A stretch of 64,000 nt of DNA from Pseudonocardia sp. ICBG1293. Its GTDB lineage: Bacteria > Actinomycetota > Actinomycetes > Mycobacteriales > Pseudonocardiaceae. The position numbers and the translations under genes are program-made. The stretch lies in NCBI RefSeq assembly GCF_020131355.1, contig NZ_JAHLEL010000007.1, positions 226,817 through 290,816 of the forward strand. Reading direction: 5' to 3'. The notes beneath the pieces were generated by a model. The model saw only the letters and a list, made by a program, of their open reading frames with translations, ran no database searches and was not told the DNA's origin. Each line of letters starts with the position of its first letter. Position 1 is the stretch's first letter. Below are positions 36,525 through 45,552 of this stretch, piece by piece.

Positions 36525-36797
36525 ATGAGCCGGAATCGATCGACCCTGCGATCGGCGACGCTGGCCGCCGTGTCGATGACCGGGGCCGCCGCACTCTGCC
36601 TCCTCGGCACCGGGGTGGCCCAGGCAGGTGAGCACGTCGAATCGGCCGGGACGTTCCAGAGCAGGGCCGCCTGCGAGTCGGCGATCGCGTCCTTCACCGC
36701 CACACCGGTCGGCGGGAAGTACGTGTGCGTCTCCAACGGCAACCCGGCCTCCAGCGCCGAGCCGACCTACACCGCCTACTACCACTACTGGGACTGA
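36525..36797 (+). CDS. Small secreted protein with two cysteines
   Basis: This 90-residue protein has a clear Sec signal: basic MSRNRSTLRSA, a hydrophobic stretch and a likely cleavage after GVAQA near residue 34. The mature part of about 56 residues has two cysteines (in RAACESA and KYVCVSN), probably one disulphide, and ends in an aromatic YTAYYHYWD tail. ATG with a GAGAGGA site. I do not recognise a family; such short secreted proteins are frequent in actinomycetes and often of unknown role. It stands alone between convergent or divergent genes. Confidence 0.75.
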   Translation: MSRNRSTLRSATLAAVSMTGAAALCLLGTGVAQAGEHVESAGTFQSRAACESAIASFTATPVGGKYVCVSNGNPASSAEPTYTAYYHYWD

Positions 36798-36960
36798 TCA
36801 CGACGCGGTGGGGCCGACCGCCCACTGCCGGGCACGACGCGTCCGACCGGTGGGCGGGTCCGGCTCGGAAGGCCGCCGCGGCGGCCTCGACGACGATCCG
36901 GCCCCTGCTCGCCGGTGCCACCGGACACGCCGACCCCGCGGTCGCCGGAGGCCGTCCCCG

Positions 36961-37422
36961 CTACAGCTCGAGCTTGAAACCGACGTGTGTCGGGGAGAAC
37001 CCGAGCTTCTCGTAGAACCGGTGGGCGTCGGGTCGCTGCGCATCGGAGGTCAGCTGGACCAGGTGAGCGCCGCAGCGGCGGGCCTCGGAGACGGCCCACC
37101 GGAACAGCTCCGTCCCCAGGCCCGTCCCCCGTTCGTCCGCGTGCACCCGGACTCCCTCGATCTGCGCCCGGACCGTCCCGCGGCGGGACAGCCCGGGGAT
37201 GATGGTCAGCTGGAGGGTTCCGATCACGGCGTCGTCGCGGGTGGCCACCACCAGGTGCTGGTTCGGGTCCGGGTCCAGGGCGGCGAACGCCGTCCGGTAG
37301 GGGGCCAGGTCGTCGGGCGACTCCCGGGCCGCCCCCAGTACGTCGTCGGCCAGCATCGCCACGACGGCGGGCAGATCGTCGACGGTCGCCGGTCGGAGGA
37401 CGAGCTCACCGATGGGGATCAC
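36961..37422 (-). CDS. GNAT-family N-acetyltransferase
   Basis: This 153-residue acetyltransferase has the acetyl-CoA-binding motif seen as VHADERGTGLGTELFRWAVSEARRCGA, split here by its length into the Q/R-x-x-G-x-G/A region RGTGLG and its helix. The C terminus LTSDAQRPDAHRFYEKLGF is the usual last strand pair. GTG start at 37422. No neighbours in an operon. The substrate could be an amine, an amino acid or an antibiotic; the sequence alone does not decide. Confidence 0.9.
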   Translation of the reverse strand: MIPIGELVLRPATVDDLPAVVAMLADDVLGAARESPDDLAPYRTAFAALDPDPNQHLVVATRDDAVIGTLQLTIIPGLSRRGTVRAQIEGVRVHADERGTGLGTELFRWAVSEARRCGAHLVQLTSDAQRPDAHRFYEKLGFSPTHVGFKLEL

Positions 37423-37719
37423 CCTGCCCTCGGATCGTTGCGGAACACCGACCGGGTCGGCACGCGGCGCTCGCCGGGCGCCACATCCGGCCCGGAGCGG
37501 CGGGACGGGCACCCCGACGTCGCAGCATACGGAGAGGACCGCACGTCGCTCCCGAGATCCGCCCGGTGACCGGCCGGGAGGATTTCGGACGTGCCGGACC
37601 GTCGAACGGGCGAGAGGCCGGCAGCGGTGCGGGCGGCATTGCTCGTCGCGGGTGTGCCCGGGGGCCACCCGGTGATCGGGAGAAGAGGGCGTCTGCAGTC
37701 CCTCGACACCGTGGGCCCG

Positions 37720-37893
37720 CTACGAGCGTCGCCGGAGTCCCTGGATCGCGAGGAACAGCGCCGAGCCGAGCACGACCAGCCCCCCGACCGCCACCTGCCG
37801 GACCCACCGCGACTCGTAGCCGTACAGGACGTAGGCACCGACCAGCAGGAGAACACCGATGACCGTGAGGGCAACGAGGGTCACCCGGGACAC
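37720..37893 (-). CDS. Small two-helix membrane protein (57 aa)
   Basis: This is a very short hydrophobic protein of 57 residues with two membrane segments (VTLVALTVIGVLLLVGAYVL and VAVGGLVVLGSALFLAI) joined by YGYESRWVRQ, and an RRRS tail. GTG at 37893 is chosen for the GGTGGAG site 8 bases upstream; a longer N terminus from an upstream GTG is possible. I do not recognise it. Codon use and the clean helix-loop-helix pattern support a real gene, but with only moderate confidence. Confidence 0.55.
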   Translation of the reverse strand: MSRVTLVALTVIGVLLLVGAYVLYGYESRWVRQVAVGGLVVLGSALFLAIQGLRRRS

Positions 37894-38429
37894 CGCGGCT
37901 TCTCCACCGACACGCACAGCTGGACCGTACCGCGCCGGGAGGAAAAGGACGTTGCTCGACCGCACCGACCGATGGTCACGCGACAGTGCACGGCGTTCAC
38001 GACGGGACCTCCGCCTACGCTCGACCCGGCCCGCCCGTGGGAGCCTCCCCGCCCGGCGAATGGCGACGAGCACCAGTCGTCGGAACGACTGTCCGACCCC
38101 ACCCGATGGTCGGGCGACCCACCTGTGACGCGGAGGACCGTCGACGTCCGGGCTCTTCATGCCGAATCCGATCGCGCGATTCGCGGACGCAGAACGCCGG
38201 TTCGCGGCACGCCCTCCGGCCATCGACGGTCGGGGCTCCGGCAGCGGTCCCTGCGGTGCCCGAGCTCGATCGTCCGGTTCCGGGCGGGACCAGGCGACCA
38301 CGGGCGTGCGAGGCCGGGCGGAACACGCCCGGAGCGTGCAGGCGGAGCGCCGAGTCTCCGTCACCCCGCAGGCGAGCTGCCGGCCGGGCGGCGTCGGCCG
38401 GAGGCTCGCGAGGTGAGCGTCCACAGTGC
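37894..38429. other. Gene-free stretch of about 540 bases
   Basis: No convincing gene is seen here. Open frames exist on both strands, as expected at this GC content, but they lack ribosome sites, recognisable domains and consistent third-position bias. No RNA structure or repeat was recognised. It could hold the TetR operon's 3' region or decayed sequence. Confidence 0.5.
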
Positions 38430-39071
38430 TCAGTTCTCCCGTTCCGACGACGCTCTCGCCGGGTCCGGCGTGCTGATCAGAGGCCGCAGCGTGTCGGCGA
38501 AGACGGCCGTGACGGCGGCCGCGTCGACCTGCTCCGGGTCGATGGCGTGTTCCAGCAGCAGACCGAGCCGCAGCGACTGGAGAGTCAACGCCACCTGCTC
38601 CGCAGGAACCGTGAACTCGACACCGAGATCGGCACCGGCCTCGGCCAGCACGTCGGTCAGCTCGTCGCGCAGCGCGCGGCGGACCTCGACGTAGACCGCG
38701 CGGACCTCCGGATCGCGCGCGGCCTGCTGGGCGATCTCGACGAGCAGCCTCGTCCACACGTCCTGCTCCACGACGCTGCGCGCGAACACCTCCGCGGCGT
38801 CCTCCAGCGCCCGCTCCGGGCGGCTCCTCGCGCGGAACGTCGTCGCTGCCGCCGAGAACCGGGTGCGCACGTGCCGTTCGATCAGCTCGGCGAGCAGGGC
38901 GTGCTTGCCGGAGAAGTTCGAGTACACGGCACCCTTGGTGAAGCCTGCGACACGGGCGATCTCGTCCAGCCCGGCGGACTCGTACCCGCGGTGGGCGACG
39001 ACCTCCGCCGCCGCGTCCAGCAGTCTCCGACGCACCTCGGCGCGTCGCACCCGGGGAACCGGCTCGGCCAT
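38430..39071 (-). CDS. TetR-family regulator
   Basis: This 213-residue TetR protein has its helix-turn-helix in the first 55 residues (LLDAAAEVVAHRGYESAGLD and IARVAGFTKGAVYSNFSGKHAL), with the rest being the ligand domain. ATG at 39071, only 11 bases after the DUF3159-like stop, so the two genes form one leftward operon. That operon diverges from an amidohydrolase gene across a region with strong dyads at 39684-39730, the obvious operators for this protein. The ligand may be the amidohydrolase substrate. Confidence 0.9.
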   Translation of the reverse strand: MAEPVPRVRRAEVRRRLLDAAAEVVAHRGYESAGLDEIARVAGFTKGAVYSNFSGKHALLAELIERHVRTRFSAAATTFRARSRPERALEDAAEVFARSVVEQDVWTRLLVEIAQQAARDPEVRAVYVEVRRALRDELTDVLAEAGADLGVEFTVPAEQVALTLQSLRLGLLLEHAIDPEQVDAAAVTAVFADTLRPLISTPDPARASSEREN

Positions 39072-39082
39072 GCGGGATCCTC

Positions 39083-39658
39083 CTAACCAGCAGGGACGCG
39101 GGTGAGCAACCGCCAGGACAGCATGCCCAACAGCAGCAGGGCCGGTGGCCCCAGCACGACCTTGGCGGCTCCCAGCGCGACGACCATGTTGGTGGAGTAC
39201 AGCGGCATCGCCACCGCGAGGCGCGCCAGGCCGAATCCGGCCCACAGCAGTGTGACAGTGCGGTGCCTCGACACGTCGTCGGTCACGCCGGCGAACCGCT
39301 CGAGCCGCATCGTGATCGGGCGGTTCACCACCAGGGAGCCCGCGCACACCAGCGCCAGGGCGATGTTGAACAGCAGCCAGTTCAGGAAGTAGTCCCGGCC
39401 CTCTCCGGTCACCGTGACGACGGCCGCCTGCACCAGCACCACCCCGAACGCCGCGACGACGACGGTGGGCCGTTGACGCCGCGTCACGCGGAGGATCGCC
39501 AGCGCCGAGCCGGCGGCGACCGCCGCGATCACTCCCGCCTGCACGCCGGACAGCCCGTTGCCGACGAGGAACGCCACGGTGGGCACCGCGGCGTCCGCCA
39601 GATGCCGCCGCATGTCGTGGGGGCGGACGACCGGGCGTCCGTTCTGACAGGGGGGCAT
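39083..39658 (-). CDS. DUF3159-like membrane protein
   Basis: This membrane protein of about 190 residues has five or six hydrophobic segments: VPTVAFLVGNGLSGVQAGVI, VVVAAFGVVLVQAAVV, FLNWLLFNIALALVCAGSLV, VTLLWAGFGLARLAVAM and LGPPALLLLGMLSWRLL. The pattern and the NRPITMRLERFAG loop resemble DUF3159 proteins, which are of unknown function. The start is unclear: ATG 39658 is used, but ATG 39613 gives a normal-looking N terminus (MRRHLADAAV) and neither has a clear ribosome site. It is co-transcribed with the TetR gene. Confidence 0.7.
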   Translation of the reverse strand: MPPCQNGRPVVRPHDMRRHLADAAVPTVAFLVGNGLSGVQAGVIAAVAAGSALAILRVTRRQRPTVVVAAFGVVLVQAAVVTVTGEGRDYFLNWLLFNIALALVCAGSLVVNRPITMRLERFAGVTDDVSRHRTVTLLWAGFGLARLAVAMPLYSTNMVVALGAAKVVLGPPALLLLGMLSWRLLTRVPAG

Positions 39659-39683
39659 CGGCCATGGCCGCACGATACTCAGT

Positions 39684-39730
39684 GGTACTGGATACGTCGA
39701 GGTACTCGATACTGCTTGGTATCGAGTACC
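39684..39730. promoter_or_regulatory. TetR-type operator cluster
   Basis: GGTACTCGATAC (39701-39712) and GTATCGAGTACC (39719-39730) form a perfect 12-bp inverted repeat with a 6-base spacer. A third related half-site, GGTACTGGATAC, lies at 39684-39695, and GATACT recurs at 39674. The cluster sits between divergent genes and is very probably the operator of the neighbouring TetR protein. Confidence 0.75.
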
Positions 39731-39793
39731 GTCCGATGCGGTGCCCCGGCGTCGGCTGCCCGGGGAACGCGCTTCGCCACAGGAGGACCGGCA

Positions 39794-41464
39794 ATGGATC
39801 GGGAGCAGGACACCGGCGGATCGGGTGCGGACGAGGCTCCGGTCCAGGCTCCGGTCGAGGCCGGGAGGCAGGACAGGCCGTCCTCGCGGCGATCCCTGCT
39901 CAAGCGGGCCGGCACGGGCGTGTTGTTGGTCGGCGCCGGCGCCATCGGCGTGCGGATCGCGGACTCCGTTCTGCGGCCCGCGACACCGCGGCGTGCCGGG
40001 TTCCCGGCTGCCGGCCCGGTTCGCATCGACGACGTGACGGTCGTGGATCCGCTGGACGGCTCCCGAGCCGCGGGGATGTCGATCGTCGTCCGCGACGGAC
40101 GGATCGAGTCGGTGTCACCGACCGGGACGATCCCGGTCGACCAGGGCGTACGGGTGGTCGCCGGGGCGGGGCGGTTCGCGGTGCCGGGGTTCAACAACAT
40201 GCACACTCATGCACTGCAGGCGGAACGTCCCGAGCTGGCGCTGGCGACGATGCTCGCCGAAGGGGTCACGGGCATGCGCCAGATGGAGGGGTCGGCCGAG
40301 CTGTTGCGGTACCGCGCCGAGCAGCGTCTGCCCCTGACGCCGAGGGCGCCCGGTCTGCTGGCCATGCCGGGCGATCTGCTGCTGCCCTTCAACGCGCGGT
40401 CGGTGGAGGGGGTCCGCGAGGAGGTCGCCCGGCAGTGGGACCAGGGGGCGGACTTCATCAAGATGATCATGACGGAGCGGGAGGTGTTCTTCGCGGCCGT
40501 GGCGGCGGCCCACGAGCACGGGCTGCGCATCGCCGGGCACCTCCCACCGTCGGTCACGATCGACGAGGCGTCCCGGGCCGGCTTCGACTGCGTCGAGCAC
40601 CTCGGCACGGGCACCAACCTGTGGATCTCCTGTTCCCGGGACGCGGACGCACTCCGGAAGGAGAAGGACACCGGTCTGCCCGCACCCTCGTGGGTGGCCG
40701 GTCTGCCCTTCGCGGGTGACGTCTTCACGAGGATGAGGAAGGGGGCCCTGACCGGGAACGCGTCCGTCACCAGCGAGGCCGACGTCCGCCTGTTCGCGCG
40801 CGCCCTCGACACGTTCGACCCCGACCGGGCGCGGGACCTGGCCGCGGTCCTCGTCGAGAACGGCACCTGGCAGTGTCCGACCCTGGTCCAGCTCCGCGGG
40901 CGGTACCTCGCCGACGACGCCGTCTACCGGACCGACCCGTGGCTGGAGACCATGTCCGCCGAGGACCGGGGCAGGTTCCTGGCCACGGTCGACGAGTTCG
41001 CGGCCCTCCCCGCCGCCACCAGGGAGACGTTCCGCCGCAACTACGAGCGCACCGTCGAGACGGTGGGCATCTGGCACCGGGCGGGAGTGCCCGTCCTCGC
41101 CGGGACCGACGGTGCGGGCCGCGCTCAGGGGAACTCCCTCCAGCTCGAGTTCCGGGAGCTGGCCAAGGCCGGCCTGTCGCCGCTGGAGGTGCTGCGGTCG
41201 GCGACCACCTCACCGGCACGCCACCTCGGCCGCACCGGCCGGATGGGCCGTATCGCCGGGGGCATGGACGCCGACCTGGTGCTGCTCGACGCGGACCCGC
41301 TCGCGGCGGTGGACAATTTGGCCTCGATCTCGCTCGTCGTGCGCGGCGGACACCCCTTCACCGCGGACGAGCTCGCGGACGGCATCGACGACCTCGCGGG
41401 TCAGGGTCGTGACCGGTCGGCACTCGACATCCCGGCGATGCCCCTCGGTGGCTGCTGCTCCTGA
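39794..41464 (+). CDS. Tat-exported amidohydrolase
   Basis: This 556-residue metal-dependent hydrolase has a twin-arginine signal (SSRRSLLKRAGTGVLLVGAGAIG near residues 36-58, in parts). The metal site motif is seen as FNNMHTHA near residue 133, with later ligands in AGHLPPSV, CVEHLGTG and LAGTDGAG. The C-terminal part, RMGRIAGGMDADLVLLDADPL, is typical for imidazolonepropionase/prolidase-like amidohydrolases. The last residues GGCCS are unusual for the family. ATG follows AGGAGG. It diverges from the DUF3159/TetR operon and is probably controlled by that TetR. The substrate may be an amide or a peptide-like compound outside the cell. Confidence 0.9.
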   Translation: MDREQDTGGSGADEAPVQAPVEAGRQDRPSSRRSLLKRAGTGVLLVGAGAIGVRIADSVLRPATPRRAGFPAAGPVRIDDVTVVDPLDGSRAAGMSIVVRDGRIESVSPTGTIPVDQGVRVVAGAGRFAVPGFNNMHTHALQAERPELALATMLAEGVTGMRQMEGSAELLRYRAEQRLPLTPRAPGLLAMPGDLLLPFNARSVEGVREEVARQWDQGADFIKMIMTEREVFFAAVAAAHEHGLRIAGHLPPSVTIDEASRAGFDCVEHLGTGTNLWISCSRDADALRKEKDTGLPAPSWVAGLPFAGDVFTRMRKGALTGNASVTSEADVRLFARALDTFDPDRARDLAAVLVENGTWQCPTLVQLRGRYLADDAVYRTDPWLETMSAEDRGRFLATVDEFAALPAATRETFRRNYERTVETVGIWHRAGVPVLAGTDGAGRAQGNSLQLEFRELAKAGLSPLEVLRSATTSPARHLGRTGRMGRIAGGMDADLVLLDADPLAAVDNLASISLVVRGGHPFTADELADGIDDLAGQGRDRSALDIPAMPLGGCCS

Positions 41465-41623
41465 CCGCGGCCCGCCCTGCGCCGCCCCGCGTGCCCGCGC
41501 CCTGGCCACCCCCCGACCGGAAGGGCACCCGGGCGACCGAGACGTATCACGGCATCAGGTTCATCCTCGCCCACGCCGTGCCGCGTCGTGGCCGTCGACG
41601 GTCCGGGGACCGCGGACCGGGTG

Positions 41624-41698
41624 TGGAGCCGGAGGTCGGGATCGAACCGACGACCTACCGCTTACAAGGCGGTTGCTCTACCACTGAGCTACACCGGC
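41624..41698 (-). tRNA. tRNA-Thr (anticodon TGT)
   Basis: On the minus strand the sequence folds as a 75-base tRNA including the encoded CCA. The D-stem region TAGCTCAGTGGTAGAGCA, the anticodon arm CCGCCTTGTAAGCGG with anticodon TGT (threonine, ACA) and the T-arm GTCGGTTCGATCCCGAC are all present. The acceptor stem pairs GCCGGTG with CTCCGGC, giving one T-T mismatch at positions 6 and 67. It sits just upstream of a threonine/serine exporter gene. Confidence 0.93.
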
Positions 41699-41850
41699 GA
41701 ACCCGTCCAGCCTAACGCTCCGCCCGGGCCGCAACCCTCCCGGCCGCCGACCGTCGCACGGTGTGAGGTCACCCGACGCCCCGGCGCCGGGCCGTGGCCC
41801 GCCCCTAGCCTGGTGGGCGACGCCAGACCCGCACGACGGATGGAGGGATC

Positions 41851-43323
41851 GTGGCCGAGGAGACGCCGACGGCCGACCGGTTCGCACGGCGACTGCGCGG
41901 CGCGCTGCGGCGTGACGCGAAACGGCTACTCACCCCGGGTCCGTCGACGGTGCCGATGCTCATGCTCGGCCCCCAGGTGCCCGACGACGCTCGCGTGCAG
42001 GAGGTCCTGGACCTCTGCATGCGGATCGGCGAGATCGCACTGTCGTCGGGCGAGTCGGTCGACGAGGTCACGGCGACGATGCTGCGGCTGGCCAACCTGG
42101 CCGGGCTGCCCGCGGTCGACGTGGACATCACGTTCACCTCGATCACGATGTGCTGCCACCGGGGCAACGCCGCCCAGCCGGTCACGACGATGCGCCTGGT
42201 CCGCTACCGCACGCTCGACCTGTCCCGCCTCGCCGAGACCGAGGAGATCATCCGCGAGGTGGAGGCGGGCCGGCTCGACGTGCGGGCGGCGTCGTCGAAG
42301 GTGTCGGAGGTCGTGCGGCACCCGCACCCGTACCCGCGCTGGGTGGCGACGTTCGGCTGGGCCGCGCTGGCCGCGTCGATCGCCCTGCTGCTCGGCGGCG
42401 GCCCGCTCACGGCGACGACGGCGTTCGTCACCACCGCGATCATCGACCGGATCGGCCGGATACTGGCCCGCAGCGGGGTCGCGGCGTTCTTCCAGCAGGT
42501 GGTCGGCGGCTTCCTCGTCACGGCGTCGACGGTCGCGCTGGTGCAGCTGGAGGTGTTCCCGCCGGGCACCCGGGCGTCCTACGTCGTCGCGGCGGGGATC
42601 ACGGTGCTGCTGTCCGGGCTGAGTGTGGTCTCGACCGTGCAGGACGCGCTGACCGGTTACTACCTGACCGCGGCCGCGCGGATGGTGGAGATCTCGCTGC
42701 TGTCGGCGGGACTGCTGACCGGCGTCGTGCTGGGCCTGCAGCTCGGGCTCGCGATGGGGACCCAGATCGAGGTGTCCGGGGACCTGCCGTCGGGACCGGG
42801 CCAGTTCGGGCTCTCGCTGGTCGCCGGTGCCCTGGCGGCGGCGTTCTACGCGCTCGCCGGGTACGCACCGTTGCGGTCGTTGCCGATCGCCGGCGCGGTC
42901 GGCGCGTCGAGCTGGCTGGTCTACGGCCTGCTCACGCAGAACGCCGGGCTCGGCCAGGTACCCGCGACCGGTGCCGCGGCCCTGGTCGTCGGGCTCGCGG
43001 CGGGCCTGCTGCGGCGCGGCACACAGACCCCGCCGATGGTCGTCACCCTCGCCGGGGTCACCCCGCTGCTGCCCGGTCTGGCCGCCTACCGCGGCTTCTA
43101 CCAGCTGGCGATCGAGGGGCCGTCCGAGGGACTGGTGACGATCACGATCGCGCTGGCCGTCGGTCTGGCGCTGGCCGCGGGCGTCGCCCTGGGGCAGTTC
43201 GTGGCCAGCCCGCGCCGCCGTCCCGAGGACCGGCCCGGCGGGGCCGAGAGCTCCCCCACCGGCGCCGCGGCCGTCGGCGCCCCGGTGCCCGACACCACGG
43301 CCGACGGCGCCGATCCGAAGTAG
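41851..43323 (+). CDS. thrE: Threonine/serine exporter (ThrE type)
   Basis: This 490-residue membrane protein is of the ThrE family. The N-terminal cytoplasmic domain (about residues 35-160) holds the hydrolase-like region [21 protein letters not shown], followed by about ten hydrophobic segments, which include the repeated ThrE halves in one chain. The C-terminal tail of about 45 residues is Pro/Ala-rich. GTG start behind TGGAGGG. ThrE exports threonine and serine by proton motive force. Its closeness to tRNA-Thr is probably chance. Downstream, 34 bases away, lies otsA. Confidence 0.92.
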   Translation: MAEETPTADRFARRLRGALRRDAKRLLTPGPSTVPMLMLGPQVPDDARVQEVLDLCMRIGEIALSSGESVDEVTATMLRLANLAGLPAVDVDITFTSITMCCHRGNAAQPVTTMRLVRYRTLDLSRLAETEEIIREVEAGRLDVRAASSKVSEVVRHPHPYPRWVATFGWAALAASIALLLGGGPLTATTAFVTTAIIDRIGRILARSGVAAFFQQVVGGFLVTASTVALVQLEVFPPGTRASYVVAAGITVLLSGLSVVSTVQDALTGYYLTAAARMVEISLLSAGLLTGVVLGLQLGLAMGTQIEVSGDLPSGPGQFGLSLVAGALAAAFYALAGYAPLRSLPIAGAVGASSWLVYGLLTQNAGLGQVPATGAAALVVGLAAGLLRRGTQTPPMVVTLAGVTPLLPGLAAYRGFYQLAIEGPSEGLVTITIALAVGLALAAGVALGQFVASPRRRPEDRPGGAESSPTGAAAVGAPVPDTTADGADPK

Positions 43324-43357
43324 GGTCGCCCCAGGGGTCGAGCGTCGAGGAGGACAT

Positions 43358-44776
43358 GTGTCCACAGAGGAACCGGTATCGGCGGCGGATCTGGTGGTGG
43401 TGGCCAACCGGCTCCCCGTGGACCTGGAGCGGCACCCGGACGGCAGCACCAGCTGGCGGCGCAGTCCGGGCGGCCTGGTCACGGCGCTGGAACCGACCCT
43501 GCGGGCCAGGGAGGGCGCCTGGGTCGGCTGGCCCGGCGTCCCGGACGCCGAGGTCGAGCCGTTCGCCGAGGACGGTCTGTCGCTGTTCCCGGTGACGCTG
43601 ACCGCGCAGGAGGTCACCGACTACTACGAGGGCTTCTCCAACGGCACGCTGTGGCCGCTCTACCACGACGTCGTCGCGCCGCCGCAGTTCCACCGGCACT
43701 GGTGGCGCGCCTACACCGCGGTGAACCAGCGTTTCGCCGAGGAGGTCGCGAAGGTCGCCGCGCACGGCGCGACGGTGTGGGTGCAGGACTACCAGCTGCA
43801 GCTCGTGCCGGGACGGCTCCGCGAACTCCGCCCGGACCTGCGGATCGGCTTCTTCCTGCACATCCCCTTCCCCCCGATCGAGCTGTTCCGCCAGCTCCCG
43901 TGGCGGACCCGGATCATGGAGGGGCTGCTCGGCGCCGACCTCGTGGGCTTCCACACCGACGGCGGCGTCCGCAACTTCCACTGGCTCGCCCAGGAGCTCG
44001 CGGGCGCCTCCCCCGCCCGCGACCCCGAGGTGATCCACCACGGCGGTCGCCGCATCCGGCTCGGCGCCTTCCCGATCTCGATCGACTCGCACCGGCTCGA
44101 CGAGCTGGCCCGCACCCCCGAGGTGGAGAAGCGCGCCGCCGAGATCCGCGAGGAGCTCGGGAGCCCGGAGAAGATCGTGCTGGGGGTGGACCGGCTCGAC
44201 TACACCAAGGGCATCGACGTCCGGCTGCGCGCCTTCCACGAGCTCCTGGAGGAGGAGCGGGTGTCCGTGGACGACGCGGTCATGATCCAGCTGGCGACGC
44301 CGTCGCGCGAACGGGTCGAGCACTACCAGCAGATGCGTGCCGACATCGAGCAGGCCGTCGGGCGGATCAACGGCGAGTTCGCGCGCGTCGGGCACCCGGC
44401 GGTGCACTACCTGCACCGCTCGCTGCCGCGCGAGGAGCTGGCCGCGTTCTTCCTCGCCGCCGACGTCATGCTCGTGACCCCGCTGCGCGACGGCATGAAT
44501 CTCGTCGCCAAGGAGTACGTCGCCTGCCGCCCCGACGAGGGCGGCTGTCTGGTGCTGTCGGAGTTCGCCGGTGCCGCGATCGAGCTGACCAGCGCCCTGC
44601 TGGTGAACCCGCACGACACCGACGGGGTCAAGGAGGCGCTGTACGCGGCGCTGACGATGAACGCCGAGGAGGGCCGGAAGCGGATGCGCACGCTGCGCCG
44701 CCAGGTCCTCGACCACGACGTCGACCGCTGGGCCACCGGGTTCCTGGAGGCGCTCGGGATCCGGGTCGGGCAGTGA
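43358..44776 (+). CDS. otsA: Trehalose-6-phosphate synthase
   Basis: This 472-residue GT20 enzyme joins UDP- or GDP-glucose to glucose-6-phosphate. Motifs are [11 protein letters not shown] near residue 10, [34 protein letters not shown] and the C-terminal [18 protein letters not shown] 43358 with GAGGAGG upstream. Its stop overlaps the start of otsB (GTGA), so the two-step trehalose route (osmoprotection, cell-envelope trehalose) is made from one coupled unit. Confidence 0.96.
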   Translation: MSTEEPVSAADLVVVANRLPVDLERHPDGSTSWRRSPGGLVTALEPTLRAREGAWVGWPGVPDAEVEPFAEDGLSLFPVTLTAQEVTDYYEGFSNGTLWPLYHDVVAPPQFHRHWWRAYTAVNQRFAEEVAKVAAHGATVWVQDYQLQLVPGRLRELRPDLRIGFFLHIPFPPIELFRQLPWRTRIMEGLLGADLVGFHTDGGVRNFHWLAQELAGASPARDPEVIHHGGRRIRLGAFPISIDSHRLDELARTPEVEKRAAEIREELGSPEKIVLGVDRLDYTKGIDVRLRAFHELLEEERVSVDDAVMIQLATPSRERVEHYQQMRADIEQAVGRINGEFARVGHPAVHYLHRSLPREELAAFFLAADVMLVTPLRDGMNLVAKEYVACRPDEGGCLVLSEFAGAAIELTSALLVNPHDTDGVKEALYAALTMNAEEGRKRMRTLRRQVLDHDVDRWATGFLEALGIRVGQ

Positions 44777-45537
44777 GCCCCGACGCTGCCGTGGCGGAGC
44801 TCGCCGGGGTGGCGCGGCTGCTCGTCGCGCTCGACTTCGACGGCGTGCTGGCCCCGCTGGTCGACGACCCCTCGGCCTCGCGGCCGCTGCCCGCCGCGGC
44901 CGCCGCCGTCCGGCGGCTCGCCGCGCACGACGCGACGACCGTCGTGATGCTGTCCGGCCGGGGCCGTGACGACCTCGCGAGGGTCTCCGGGTTCACCCCG
45001 CCGGTCGGGCTGGTCGGCAGCCACGGCGCCGAGTACGACGACGAGCTGGCGGCCCTGCTCGGTCGCGGCGGCCTGCTGACCCCCGAGCAGGAGCACCGTC
45101 GCGCCGCGCTGCTCGACGGCCTGCGCGCCCTGGTCGAGCAGACCCCGGGCGCCCGGCTGGAGACCAAGCCCGCCGGCGGCGCGGTGCACGTCCGCGGCAT
45201 GGACCCGGCCGCCGGGGCGGCCCTGCTGGAGCGGGTCGACGCCGAGTGGGCCGGTGACGGTGTCGACGCCGTCGCGGGCAAGGACGTGCTGGACCTGGCC
45301 GTCGTGGAGACCACGAAGGGGTCCGCGGTGGAGGCGCTGCGGGCGGCGCTGCACGCGGACGCGGTGCTGTTCGCCGGCGACGACGTCACCGACGAGACGG
45401 CGTTCCGGGTGCTGGGCGACGGCGACGTCGGCATCAAGGTCGGCGACGGCGACACCGCGGCCCGGTACCGGGTCGCCGACCCGCAGGAGATGGCCGCGGT
45501 CCTGCAGCGTCTCGCCGCGCTGCGCACCGGGGCCTGA
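44773..45537 (+). CDS. otsB: Trehalose-6-phosphate phosphatase
   Basis: This 254-residue HAD-family phosphatase releases trehalose from its 6-phosphate. The nucleophile motif is [11 protein letters not shown] near residue 20, then [22 protein letters not shown] and [14 protein letters not shown] with the magnesium aspartates. GTG start overlapping otsA by GTGA. It converges on the transglycosylase gene with a 15-base gap and no visible terminator. Confidence 0.95.
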   Translation: MSPDAAVAELAGVARLLVALDFDGVLAPLVDDPSASRPLPAAAAAVRRLAAHDATTVVMLSGRGRDDLARVSGFTPPVGLVGSHGAEYDDELAALLGRGGLLTPEQEHRRAALLDGLRALVEQTPGARLETKPAGGAVHVRGMDPAAGAALLERVDAEWAGDGVDAVAGKDVLDLAVVETTKGSAVEALRAALHADAVLFAGDDVTDETAFRVLGDGDVGIKVGDGDTAARYRVADPQEMAAVLQRLAALRTGA

Positions 45538-45552
45538 CCGGGCCGGAGCGGG

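Noticed and set aside
37591..38694. Rightward frames of over 300 residues across the TetR upstream area
   Set aside because: They lack ribosome sites and domains and run antisense into the TetR gene. The stretch is best left as unassigned.
41624..43323. A regulatory link between tRNA-Thr and the threonine exporter gene
   Set aside because: They are divergently placed, and no T-box or attenuator-like structure is seen before the exporter gene. The adjacency is probably chance.
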